Shown here in pieces: positions 8,706-16,033 of a DNA stretch of 64,000 bases (its first letter is position 1; the number at the start of each line of letters is the position of its first letter). Made by a program: the position numbers and the translations under genes. Source of the stretch: Candidatus Coprovivens excrementavium (lineage in GTDB: Bacteria > Bacillota_I > Bacilli_A > RF39 > UBA660). The notes under the pieces were generated by a model that was given only the letters and a program-made list of their open reading frames with translations, was not told the DNA's origin and ran no database searches. The stretch covers positions 248,001-312,000 of the forward strand of contig CALVVU010000001.1 in NCBI GenBank assembly GCA_944363975.1. Reading direction: 5' to 3'.

Positions 8706-8921
8706 TTATTTTTTTAATTTATTGAATTTATCAAGAATTCTTTTTCTTCTTATTAATTCTTCATCTTGATTAATTATATAAGTATTATTTTCATAAGAAA
8801 GAATAGTTCCTTCTTTAATTGAAGAAGGTAAATCTTTAATATTTACCTCTTTTTTTTCTTTAGTATCAAGATTTTCTAATATAGCAATTGAATTTTCAAT
8901 TCTATCTATCGCATATTTCAT
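8706..8921 (-). CDS. DUF3006-like small protein
   Basis: The 71-residue protein has the compact pattern of DUF3006: KYAIDRIENSIAILEN, a Lys/Glu stretch and LPSSIKEGTILSYENN, ending in a basic helix. DUF3006 genes commonly sit beside ComEC-type beta-lactamase-fold genes, as here. It starts nine bases after the upstream gene, with AGGGGA as ribosome site. Function unknown. Confidence 0.7.
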   Translation of the reverse strand: MKYAIDRIENSIAILENLDTKEKKEVNIKDLPSSIKEGTILSYENNTYIINQDEELIRRKRILDKFNKLKK

Positions 8922-8930
8922 AAGTTTCCC

Positions 8931-9836
8931 CTACCCATCTGTATTAGTATCTAAATATGAAACGTCAATTGTTTGACCATTACTTGTTAATAAGATTGTG
9001 CCAACTTCACTTGTTAAATAAATATTGTTAGTATATTTTTTTAAATTGTTTATTGTTTCTGATGATGGATGATTATAAGAATTATTTTTTCCAACGGAAA
9101 TGATAGCATATGATGGTGTTGTCTTTTTGAGAAATTCTAATGAACTACTATACTTAGATCCATGATGCGCTACTTTTAAAACATCAATATCTATATTTTG
9201 ATCTAAGATAGTTTTTTCTATATCTGATGTTGTATCACCAGTAAATAAGTAAGAATATTTGCCGAATATCATCTTTGTAATAATAGATGTACTATTTAAA
9301 TCACTGGAATTAGTACCAGTATATAAAACAGTAAAATCAGCTTCTCCTAATTTGAATGTCTCACCTATTTTAGGTATTGTAATAGTTAATTCTTTAGAAC
9401 TTATAGCGTCTAAAACATCTTCGAAAGTTTTAGTAGTTGTTGTTATGTCTGGTAAGTAGATTTTTTTTATATCAAAATTATTAATTATTTCATCTAGACC
9501 ACCGATATGATCTTCATGGGGGTGTGTTCCAATTAGGTAATCAAATTCTGTTATTCCTAAGTCTTCTTTAATATATTTAACTAACTTAGGGCCATCTTCG
9601 TTATTACCAGCATCAATAAGCATATTATGACCATTATTAGTAATAAGTATACTATCAGCTTGGCCAACATCAAAGAAATATACTTTTAAATCAGTTGTTA
9701 CAATGTTCTGATCACTTGTTTCATTTGCTTGAGAAGGGTTTAAATAATTACTATACATTGTTAGTATATACCCTATTATAGCAATAAATAAAATTATTAA
9801 AGAAATCTTATTATTTTTTCTTTTTCGACGCGCCAT
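8931..9836 (-). CDS. ComEC/Rec2-related metallo-beta-lactamase-fold hydrolase, membrane-anchored
   Basis: The 301-residue protein has a basic N-terminus, one transmembrane helix (about residues 12-32) and an extracytoplasmic metallo-beta-lactamase domain. Motifs include YFFDVGQADSILI, IGTHPHEDHIGG (the HxHxDH metal site), FTGDTTSD, VAHHGSKYSSS and NSYNHPS. It corresponds to the isolated hydrolase domain of ComEC, without the channel domain. The likely activity is on nucleic acid or nucleotide at the cell surface, but the substrate is not shown. AGAAGG precedes the ATG, and an extended -10 (TGTTATACT) lies upstream. Confidence 0.85.
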   Translation of the reverse strand: MARRKRKNNKISLIILFIAIIGYILTMYSNYLNPSQANETSDQNIVTTDLKVYFFDVGQADSILITNNGHNMLIDAGNNEDGPKLVKYIKEDLGITEFDYLIGTHPHEDHIGGLDEIINNFDIKKIYLPDITTTTKTFEDVLDAISSKELTITIPKIGETFKLGEADFTVLYTGTNSSDLNSTSIITKMIFGKYSYLFTGDTTSDIEKTILDQNIDIDVLKVAHHGSKYSSSLEFLKKTTPSYAIISVGKNNSYNHPSSETINNLKKYTNNIYLTSEVGTILLTSNGQTIDVSYLDTNTDG

Positions 9837-9859
9837 TTTAATACCTTCTTACTATCTAT

Positions 9860-9868
9860 AGTATAACA
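9860..9868 (-). promoter_or_regulatory. Extended -10 of the ComEC-like gene
   Basis: On the minus strand TGTTATACT places an extended -10 about 24 bases before the ATG. No convincing -35 is visible. Confidence 0.5.
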
Positions 9869-9886
9869 TAAATATTATAAGAAATA

Positions 9887-9914
9887 AGAAAAAGAGGTTT
9901 TATCGAACCTCTTT
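9887..9914 (-). terminator. Terminator downstream of the phosphoesterase gene
   Basis: Stem AAAGAGGTT/AACCTCTTT (9891-9914) is followed on the minus strand by five T residues. It ends minus-strand transcription coming from 10036-10872. The 120 bases between it and that gene hold nothing I can identify. Confidence 0.7.
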
Positions 9915-10035
9915 AGAATGTTAAGTTGGAATTGATTTTAGATATCTGTAACTTTTTCTGAAAATGAAATAGAATGTATAACCTTATATTGTTAGTAATG
10001 ATGTACTGTCTTCTTTTATTTATTGTAAAAAAATA

Positions 10036-10872
10036 TTAATTATTATTTAATGTAATTATCACTAATTCTGGTCTGTTATTTATTCTAAACGGTAAAATAC
10101 TGTTACCTATTCCTCTACTAATTATCATAGTAGTATTTCTCTTTTCTTTTTTTCCACTCGTATAATCTGGAAATAAACCTTGATTTGGAGCAACTAATCC
10201 TCCTACAAAAGGAATTCTTATTTGACCTCCATGGGCATGCCCACTTAAAACTAAATCAATATCATGATTAACATAATTTTCAAAAAGTTCAGGCCGATGA
10301 GAAAGCAAAATAGTGTAATTATTTTTATTATAATCGATGGAATCTATTTCAAATTCTATTATTTCATCATCTGTTTCATATGGATTATTTTTCATTGTTG
10401 GATCATTTATGCCTATTAGATTTATTTCTGATTCATTTTCTTTTAATATATGCAATTTATTATCTAGAATAATAACTTTATTTTCTTCTAGTTTATCTTT
10501 AAAATATGAATAGTTGCTAATATTTGCTTCATGGTTACCACTTATAAAATATATTGGTGCTATATCATTTATCTCTTTTATGAATTCTATTGTAATATTT
10601 AAATTTATTTTTTTAGAATCTATTAAATCACCTGTTAATACAATGATGTTAGGTTTATTCTTTTTTATTTCTTTTATTAAAGTTTTAGTTAAAATTCTAG
10701 ATTTGGTATTATGAAAATCAGATACTTGTATTATCTTATAGTTATTAAAATTGTCTGGTATCTTATTGTCAATTATATTATATTCACTTATTTGCAAACA
10801 GTTATTTTCGTAGTATAAATACAAAAAAACTAAAATTGATATTATGATAATAATTCCCAATATTTTTTTCAT
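10036..10872 (-). CDS. Calcineurin-like metallophosphoesterase (YkuE-like), membrane-anchored
   Basis: A 278-residue protein with an N-terminal hydrophobic helix (about residues 3-22). The metallophosphoesterase signature motifs are in order: IIQVSDFHN, VLTGDLID, ISGNHE, LLSHRPE and VLSGHAHGGQIRIP. The pattern near the C-terminus, with GQIRIPFVGGLVAPNQGLFP, fits the YkuE group, which in Bacillus is an exported metal-dependent phosphoesterase. The substrate is not known; UDP-sugar lipids are hydrolysed by some relatives. TTGGAGG lies before the ATG and TATAAT about 25 bases upstream on the minus strand. The first Asp motif reads DFHN instead of the more usual DxHxG. Confidence 0.85.
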   Translation of the reverse strand: MKKILGIIIIISILVFLYLYYENNCLQISEYNIIDNKIPDNFNNYKIIQVSDFHNTKSRILTKTLIKEIKKNKPNIIVLTGDLIDSKKINLNITIEFIKEINDIAPIYFISGNHEANISNYSYFKDKLEENKVIILDNKLHILKENESEINLIGINDPTMKNNPYETDDEIIEFEIDSIDYNKNNYTILLSHRPELFENYVNHDIDLVLSGHAHGGQIRIPFVGGLVAPNQGLFPDYTSGKKEKRNTTMIISRGIGNSILPFRINNRPELVIITLNNN

Positions 10873-10920
10873 AACTTAATCCTCCAATATACAAATATTA
10901 TATTATTTTTTTATTTCTTA

Positions 10921-10947
10921 CACTATAAAAAGATGCATAGCATCTTT
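10921..10947 (-). terminator. Orphan minus-strand terminator
   Basis: Stem AAAGATGC/GCATCTTT with loop TAT, followed on the minus strand by TTTTTAT. No intact gene lies immediately upstream on that strand, so it probably served a lost or very small gene. Confidence 0.6.
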
Positions 10948-11011
10948 AAGATTTCAGTCCACCAGCAGAAGTAGGTTCATAGTAACCAACATATTTTGTT
11001 GGAATACTATC
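10946..11011 (-). pseudogene. Possible C-terminal remnant of a lost gene
   Basis: A 21-codon open run on the minus strand ends in TAA right at the orphan terminator. Its end reads IPTKYVGYYEPTSAGGLKS, which has a protein-like composition compared with the surrounding Asn/Lys/Ile-rich noise. There is no start codon or ribosome site and a stop lies just upstream. I do not recognise the family; this is a tentative call. Confidence 0.2.
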
Positions 11012-11378
11012 TTATTTGGAAGATTTTTTAATTTAGATATTTTATAACATAGGAACAATTTAAATTATCATAATTTGACTTTTTTTATTTTGGTATTTGT
11101 ATAAGTCGTAGAAGTGATATCGTTTATTTTTAATAACTGATAAAATATCGTTATTGAATAATAAATTTACATTATTTTAGTCTAAATAACAATCGTTATT
11201 TTCATTTACTTTTACAAATTAAAATATACTTTATTTTTTATAACCTTTCTGTAAAAAAGGGTTGCTTAAATTTAGTAATAGATAATATCAAATAATATCA
11301 AAAAAATATTTTCTTTTACAATGATTCTATATGACCCTAAGTAATAAAGTTGGTAGTATTAATTCTTCTGTAAGTTTT

Positions 11379-11405
11379 AAAAAAATCAACTCTCAAAGAG
11401 TTGAT
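11379..11405 (-). terminator. Terminator of tRNA-Cys
   Basis: Stem ATCAACTCT/AGAGTTGAT with a three-base loop, followed on the minus strand by a run of seven T residues, about 45 bases after the tRNA 3' end. Confidence 0.85.
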
Positions 11406-11450
11406 TTATATATTAAGTTTAAACTATAAAAGTTCAAACAAAAATATCTC

Positions 11451-11524
11451 TGGAGGGGCCTACCGGATTCGAACCGGTGCTCAGGGAGTTGCAGTCCCTT
11501 GCCTTACCGCTTGGCTAAAGCCCC
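11451..11524 (-). tRNA. tRNA-Cys (anticodon GCA)
   Basis: The cloverleaf has acceptor stem GGGGCTT/AGGCCCC with one G-U pair, anticodon loop CTGCAAC and a canonical GGTTCGAATCC T-arm. The discriminator is U, as expected for Cys, and CCA is encoded. It stands alone with its own promoter and terminator. A perfect hairpin (11533-11551) lies in the 5' leader just before the mature end. Confidence 0.95.
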
Positions 11525-11562
11525 AGAATATAAAGTGAGATATTCTCACTTGCATATTCAGT

Positions 11563-11591
11563 ATTTTACACTAATAAATAGTCTTTGTCAA
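11563..11591 (-). promoter_or_regulatory. Promoter of tRNA-Cys
   Basis: Minus-strand TTGACA and TAAAAT are separated by 17 bases. This is the closest match to a consensus housekeeping promoter that I found in the window. Transcription would start about 32 bases before the mature tRNA. Confidence 0.85.
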
Positions 11592-11619
11592 TTAGTCGGA
11601 AATAAGTTTTAAGCAAGAA

Positions 11620-13227
11620 TTATTCTTTAATAACAATAGTTAAAGTTTTATTTCTTATTTTAATATTCATAGTTATTTTTTCGGCGCTAAGAATTGTACT
11701 AGGTACTTCGTATATCTTTTTACCAGTCATATTTTTAGGAGTAACATTTTTCAAATTAGTTGTTACCTTCTTTTCTCCACGATCACGACCAGTAATAACC
11801 GTGAATTTATAAGTAATAGTTACAAAATCATTATAAAAGTCAGGATTACTATTTTCATAATAAGATGTATCTTTATCCCAAGTTAGTTCATCTTCTATAA
11901 CTACTAAAGCATTTCCACCTGATGGAACGATGGTATCGGCAAGATTAGAACAGGCTCCTTTGTTATCACAAACTTCTTGACTATATTTATAGCTTGTCAT
12001 AGTTTTAAAACTTTTAATAGTTATTTTAGTATCTCCTAAAGTTGTATCTTTAAGAGAATTTTCTTTACCAATTGATGATTCACCTATTGATGTTTCTTTA
12101 ACGATATTTTGGGGACGAATATTTATTTTACGATATTTAGAAACTAACTTGTTATTTTTAACAACTGGAGCTTCATTTAAAATACGAATTTGATAACTTG
12201 TTTTAATTTGATTTTTATTTAGTTCATATACAAAGACGTATTCATCAGAGGATTTAGCTGGTAGATTTCCACCTTGATAAGTTTGAGCAATGTCAATAAA
12301 ACGAGAACTACGATCATAACTAGGATATATTACTTGATCACCAATATATAAACGAAAATATGATGTATCAATTGGAGTTTCTGCTCCTTTATTTTCAACG
12401 CCTATTTTAACAGCAAGATAATATTTATTAGGAGATATTATTTGTCCATGATAATCAACATTCGTAATATAACTTTCTTTTACAGAAACAGAGAAGTTAT
12501 CAAGAATTACAGCTTGATTGGAAGCGTATGTTCTATTATACACACGATAATTAGTATATGTTGTATATCCAACTATTAAAAGAAGGACTACTACTATACA
12601 AGAGAAAACAAATTTATTTTCAAGAATATAATATTTTAGTTCTCTTATTAAATGAACGAAGTTCTTTTTAAGACTATTGTTTTCACTACCGACTTTTATT
12701 TCAATCTCATCATCATCTTCATTTATTTTTAGATCAGCATTATTATCAAAACGAAATGTTTTGATGTTAAAGCCAGAGGCATTAATTAAATTGACAAACA
12801 TAAAGAAATAGATTGGTATATATGTAATAAAGGAGATATCGCGGACGAAGTTAGCAAATGTTGGATCTAGACTATCTCTTTCAATACTACTCATTGCGGA
12901 ACCTAAAACAATCATTCCGATAAGAAGAACAACATAATATATTATACTTATTCCATACATAACATTGTTTTTCTTTTTGGAATTAAATATAAAATATAAA
13001 ATAACATTAACAACTATCATAAAGACGATAACTACAGCCATTAAAATTGTAACATATGTATCAGCAAAGTTGGTTTCTGGAGTTGAGTATCCTTGAGAAA
13101 TATAATCGTTAAAGAATCCTGCTATATCACCGAATTTCAAAGATAAATAAAGCATTGGGATTAACAAAAGTAAATTAATTAGTTTATAGTGTTTAACAAT
13201 TATATTATAGGGATTTCTAATTATCAT
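11620..13227 (-). CDS. Multi-pass membrane protein with DUF4352-like extracytoplasmic domain
   Basis: The 535-residue protein has about four transmembrane helices in the first 155 residues (near 17-40, 58-84, 92-113 and 130-152), an acidic cytoplasmic loop and a fifth helix near 210-230. About 300 extracytoplasmic residues follow. The part after the fifth helix, with VSVKESYITNVDYHGQII and YYLAVKIGVENKGAETPID, has the pattern of a DUF4352-type immunoglobulin-like domain. The rest is beta-rich and not recognised. No catalytic motif is evident. The ribosome site is GGAGGG. It is transcribed alone from an extended -10 promoter after the terminator of the LysM gene. Confidence 0.55.
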   Translation of the reverse strand: MIIRNPYNIIVKHYKLINLLLLIPMLYLSLKFGDIAGFFNDYISQGYSTPETNFADTYVTILMAVVIVFMIVVNVILYFIFNSKKKNNVMYGISIIYYVVLLIGMIVLGSAMSSIERDSLDPTFANFVRDISFITYIPIYFFMFVNLINASGFNIKTFRFDNNADLKINEDDDEIEIKVGSENNSLKKNFVHLIRELKYYILENKFVFSCIVVVLLLIVGYTTYTNYRVYNRTYASNQAVILDNFSVSVKESYITNVDYHGQIISPNKYYLAVKIGVENKGAETPIDTSYFRLYIGDQVIYPSYDRSSRFIDIAQTYQGGNLPAKSSDEYVFVYELNKNQIKTSYQIRILNEAPVVKNNKLVSKYRKINIRPQNIVKETSIGESSIGKENSLKDTTLGDTKITIKSFKTMTSYKYSQEVCDNKGACSNLADTIVPSGGNALVVIEDELTWDKDTSYYENSNPDFYNDFVTITYKFTVITGRDRGEKKVTTNLKNVTPKNMTGKKIYEVPSTILSAEKITMNIKIRNKTLTIVIKE

Positions 13228-13253
13228 TTTTTAATCCCTCCTATTCTATTTTT

Positions 13254-13262
13254 ATTATAACA
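13254..13262 (-). promoter_or_regulatory. Extended -10 of the DUF4352-like gene
   Basis: Minus-strand TGTTATAAT lies about 27 bases before the ATG at 13227. The -35 is not clear. Confidence 0.55.
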
Positions 13263-13294
13263 TATTATGGTTTAGTATTTATTATATTTTTATA

Positions 13295-13323
13295 AAATAA
13301 AAAGTAGATATTACTCTACTTTT
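13295..13323 (-). terminator. Terminator after the LysM gene
   Basis: Stem AAAGTAGA/TCTACTTT followed on the minus strand by TTTTTATTTT; it overlaps the stop codon of the LysM gene. Confidence 0.8.
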
Positions 13324-13771
13324 AATTTTTTTTAACTAATAATTGTCCTGCTTGAAGATATATAGTTTCATTTGTATTTATTAATTCACGAGGACTTTGG
13401 TTAAATTTTTGAGCAACTATATCTATAGTATCTCCATCTTTAGTTACATAATAACTATAATTGCTTTTAGGAATTAGTATTTCTTGATTAGGATATATAT
13501 AGTCTTGACTATTTAATCCATTTAGTAAAGCTAGTAATTCAGGATTAATATTGTATTTTCTTGCTATTTCATATAAAGTATCTCCCTTTTGAATAGTATA
13601 ATATTCGAAGTATTGTTCTTTATTTATAGGAACTATTATCTCTTTACCAGCTCTTAACATATCTGGAAATGGAATATTGTTTAATTCCAATATGATATCT
13701 TCTTTAGTATTGAATTTTTTAGCTATTGTTTCTAGACTATCTCCACTTTGTATTAGGTATTTATCGTACAT
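13322..13771 (-). CDS. Triple LysM protein without signal peptide
   Basis: The 149-residue protein consists almost wholly of three LysM modules, at about residues 4-48 (YLIQSGDSLETIAKKF), 54-98 (YTIQKGDTLYEIARKY) and 104-147 (YYVTKDGDTIDIVAQKF). LysM binds N-acetylglucosamine polymers such as peptidoglycan. The protein begins MYDKYLIQSG and has no signal peptide or membrane helix, so it is either exported by another route or acts inside the cell. In sporulating Bacilli such cytoplasmic LysM proteins (for example SafA and YaaH) assemble on the forespore, which would fit the Spo0A-like and GerQ-like genes in this window. That role is inference. Confidence 0.75.
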   Translation of the reverse strand: MYDKYLIQSGDSLETIAKKFNTKEDIILELNNIPFPDMLRAGKEIIVPINKEQYFEYYTIQKGDTLYEIARKYNINPELLALLNGLNSQDYIYPNQEILIPKSNYSYYVTKDGDTIDIVAQKFNQSPRELINTNETIYLQAGQLLVKKN

Positions 13772-13803
13772 AAAATCACTCCTAATATAACATATGTTAA
13801 TTT

Positions 13804-14952
13804 TTATTTTTGGTCATTAATAAATATTAAATTTTTATTATTACGTTCCCATTCTTCATAAGAGATAAGTTTAGTTTCGCCATGTTTTAAATTATATTTA
13901 TACAATGTATCTTTTACTAGATAATAGATATCGTCATTATTAATAGAAATAATCGATGAAACTTCTTGATTAGATATTTTAGTTTTAATATCATAATCTA
14001 AATAAGATAAATAGAGAGTGCCATCTTTTAAAGTATAGTGATAATTATTAGGATATTTAAAACTATATTCTTTAGATATTAATTTTTGAAGAGTTATTTT
14101 TTCCGATTGATTATTTTCGTAAATAATACCTTGACGATTTGATGTTCCAACAATACGCATTTTTTGACGATGAGGAACTAATTCATATTCTGTTTCATTT
14201 TTACGATCGACAATATATAATGATTTATCATGATAACCTAAAACATAACTATCAAAGGAGATGTTGTATTTTAAATTCCATTCTTCAGTAGTAAGGTCAT
14301 TTAGGTTAAGAATGTATATTTTATTAAATGAATGTTCTTGTTCGTAATCAGGTATTAAAAGATATTCATTTATCTTAGCAGCTAGTGGTATATCATAGAT
14401 ATCTTTATCAAATATTTTTATAAATTTTTTGGTTGATTTATGAAGATATGTAAATCCTTTATATGACCAAATAAATATTTTATTATCTGTATTATATAAT
14501 TTGTAATTTTCATAATCTTCTTCTTTTATAGATGATGTATCTAAATATGAAGATATTTTATCTTTAATTTCTCCTTCTACTAAGTGAGAATCTATTAATG
14601 TATCTCCTTTACTACATAAAGGATTAGATTTAATATATTCACTTTTGATTATTAGACAAGTATAATTATCGTCTTCATATTTTTTGATATCTTTTATTAA
14701 TTTATTTTCTTTTATATATTTACTAGGATAAACAAAATTATAAGTTATATCTTTATATACTATTTCATAATAAAATAGGTCATTTTGATCATCATAATTT
14801 TCGTTTATTTTATATTCATTTAAGTTATATTCATAACTATATGATTTAGTCTTAAAAAGAGAAACAATAAAAATAATGAGAGCTATTAGGAAAAGAAGGA
14901 ATAAACACATTATGATAATAGCACTCTTTTTTAGTTTGTACTTTTTTTTCAT
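13804..14952 (-). CDS. Membrane-anchored protein of unknown function
   Basis: The 382-residue protein has a basic N-terminus, one transmembrane helix (about residues 11-33) and about 345 extracytoplasmic residues. These are rich in Tyr, Asp, Asn, Lys and Ile and have short alternating hydrophobic strands such as NKIFIWSYKGFTYLH, KIYILNLNDLTTEEW and DDIYYLVKDTLYKYNL. The strand spacing suggests a beta-propeller, but I cannot assign a family. It is the last of three co-directional genes (15954 to 13804), 19 bases after the PH-domain gene. Confidence 0.5.
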   Translation of the reverse strand: MKKKYKLKKSAIIIMCLFLLFLIALIIFIVSLFKTKSYSYEYNLNEYKINENYDDQNDLFYYEIVYKDITYNFVYPSKYIKENKLIKDIKKYEDDNYTCLIIKSEYIKSNPLCSKGDTLIDSHLVEGEIKDKISSYLDTSSIKEEDYENYKLYNTDNKIFIWSYKGFTYLHKSTKKFIKIFDKDIYDIPLAAKINEYLLIPDYEQEHSFNKIYILNLNDLTTEEWNLKYNISFDSYVLGYHDKSLYIVDRKNETEYELVPHRQKMRIVGTSNRQGIIYENNQSEKITLQKLISKEYSFKYPNNYHYTLKDGTLYLSYLDYDIKTKISNQEVSSIISINNDDIYYLVKDTLYKYNLKHGETKLISYEEWERNNKNLIFINDQK

Positions 14953-14971
14953 AACATACTCCTATTAGTAA

Positions 14972-15421
14972 TTACTCACTTACATTTTGACGAAGTGCAT
15001 ATTTTTGTTTCTGTTCCATCATGTTAGAAGTTATGGCATTTTCAATTTCTGAAAGGCTATTTTTATCTAAAGCTGAAAAAATCACTTTTTCTTTAACTGT
15101 ATCGATGGTTATTCGACCAAATAGAATTCCACTATAAGCTGTTAAATCGTTAAACATATCAGGTGTTATAGAGATTAAAGTATAACCAGTAATTATATGG
15201 TCTTGTCCAATTAGAATTCTTCTATTAGTTACAGTAAGAACTGAGGTCGAGAAAACATCAAATATATCACTTGTTTTTTGACCAGCAAAAGAGTATAAAG
15301 GTTCTTCGTCATTACCAAGATGATCTTCTACGACTTTAGAATGTTTTCTTAGACGCCACCAAGTTATTGTACCTGGATACTTTGATTTAAACATACATAC
15401 TTGATCATATACTTTGCCCAT
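14972..15421 (-). CDS. Bacterial PH-domain protein
   Basis: A 149-residue soluble protein. The stretch LYSFAGQKTSDIFDVF, then SVLTVTNRRILIGQ and ITPDMFNDLTAYSG, matches the strand pattern and the T(N/D)(R/K)R core of bacterial PH-like domains (bPH families). A C-terminal helix follows. Such domains often bind membrane or protein partners; no substrate is known. The start codon overlaps the stop of the upstream gene by one base (TAATG), so the two are translationally coupled. Confidence 0.65.
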   Translation of the reverse strand: MGKVYDQVCMFKSKYPGTITWWRLRKHSKVVEDHLGNDEEPLYSFAGQKTSDIFDVFSTSVLTVTNRRILIGQDHIITGYTLISITPDMFNDLTAYSGILFGRITIDTVKEKVIFSALDKNSLSEIENAITSNMMEQKQKYALRQNVSE

Positions 15422-15954
15422 TATTTTTCACCTAATCCTTCTACTATTTTATTTAATTTGGCGTTATCAAAGGTTGTGATTGATAGTATTTCGTTATTAC
15501 TTGTAGAAATTATATAATTTGTTTCTAAATTTGATAAACGTTCATCTATTTCATAAAATGCTATTGTATTTTTTTTAGATAATTTATTTACTTCAAGAAG
15601 ATATATTTTAGTATTAGTGTAATATGCTGTTTTGTTTATCATTTCAAGAAATTTATCATGAGTATTTGTTGTATTATCTAAAACAGCTATTGTTGTTATT
15701 TCGTCACTTTTTATTAATTTTTTAAATTTCTTATAATTAATGGTTGCATAATATTTTTTATCTTCGTTGTATTTATCTTCTGTTTCTTTATAAAAAACAA
15801 TTTCAGTAATTACATCATCTTGATTATTATAATAAAGTTTTAAAAAATAAATATTAGAAATTATTAATATAATTATTATACAGATAAGTAAGATTATTAA
15901 TTTATTGATTTGAAATTTTTTTGGCTCTTTTTTGGTCTTCTTTTTTGATAACAC
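15421..15954 (-). CDS. Membrane-anchored protein, possible thioredoxin-like fold without cysteines
   Basis: The 177-residue protein has a Lys-rich N-terminus, one transmembrane helix (about residues 19-40) and an extracytoplasmic domain of about 130 residues. The order of elements (ITTIAVLDNTTNTHDKFLE, then TKIYLLEVNKL and NYIISTSNNEILSIT) resembles a thioredoxin fold, with a helix where CxxC would sit, but no cysteine is present. If related, it is redox-inactive. The start is GTG 15954 with AGGGTGG upstream. It is the first gene of the three-gene unit ending at 13804. Confidence 0.45.
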   Translation of the reverse strand: MLSKKKTKKEPKKFQINKLIILLICIIIILIISNIYFLKLYYNNQDDVITEIVFYKETEDKYNEDKKYYATINYKKFKKLIKSDEITTIAVLDNTTNTHDKFLEMINKTAYYTNTKIYLLEVNKLSKKNTIAFYEIDERLSNLETNYIISTSNNEILSITTFDNAKLNKIVEGLGEK

Positions 15955-16009
15955 TTAAACCACCCTCTGTATATGTTTATTTTATAATGATTTAAGTTTT
16001 TATGCAATA

Positions 16010-16033
16010 AAAAGGAAACTATTATTAGTTTCC
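16010..16033 (-). terminator. Terminator of the HipA-like gene
   Basis: Stem GGAAACTA/TAGTTTCC followed on the minus strand by TTTTTATT; it overlaps the stop codon region. Confidence 0.8.

Larger units (their letters stand above)
10873..11450. other. 578-base stretch without a recognisable gene
   Basis: This stretch between the phosphoesterase gene and tRNA-Cys contains the phosphoesterase promoter, two minus-strand terminators (10921-10947 and 11379-11405), a short open run of 21 codons ending at the first terminator, and AT-rich sequence with three imperfect copies of ATCGTTAT near 11118, 11149 and 11190. I see no start codon with a ribosome site and no known RNA. Confidence 0.6.

Noticed and set aside
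9915-10030. A 35-codon open run on the minus strand ending at the terminator at 9914
   Set aside because: It has no start codon or ribosome site, and its composition is ordinary for AT-rich noise.
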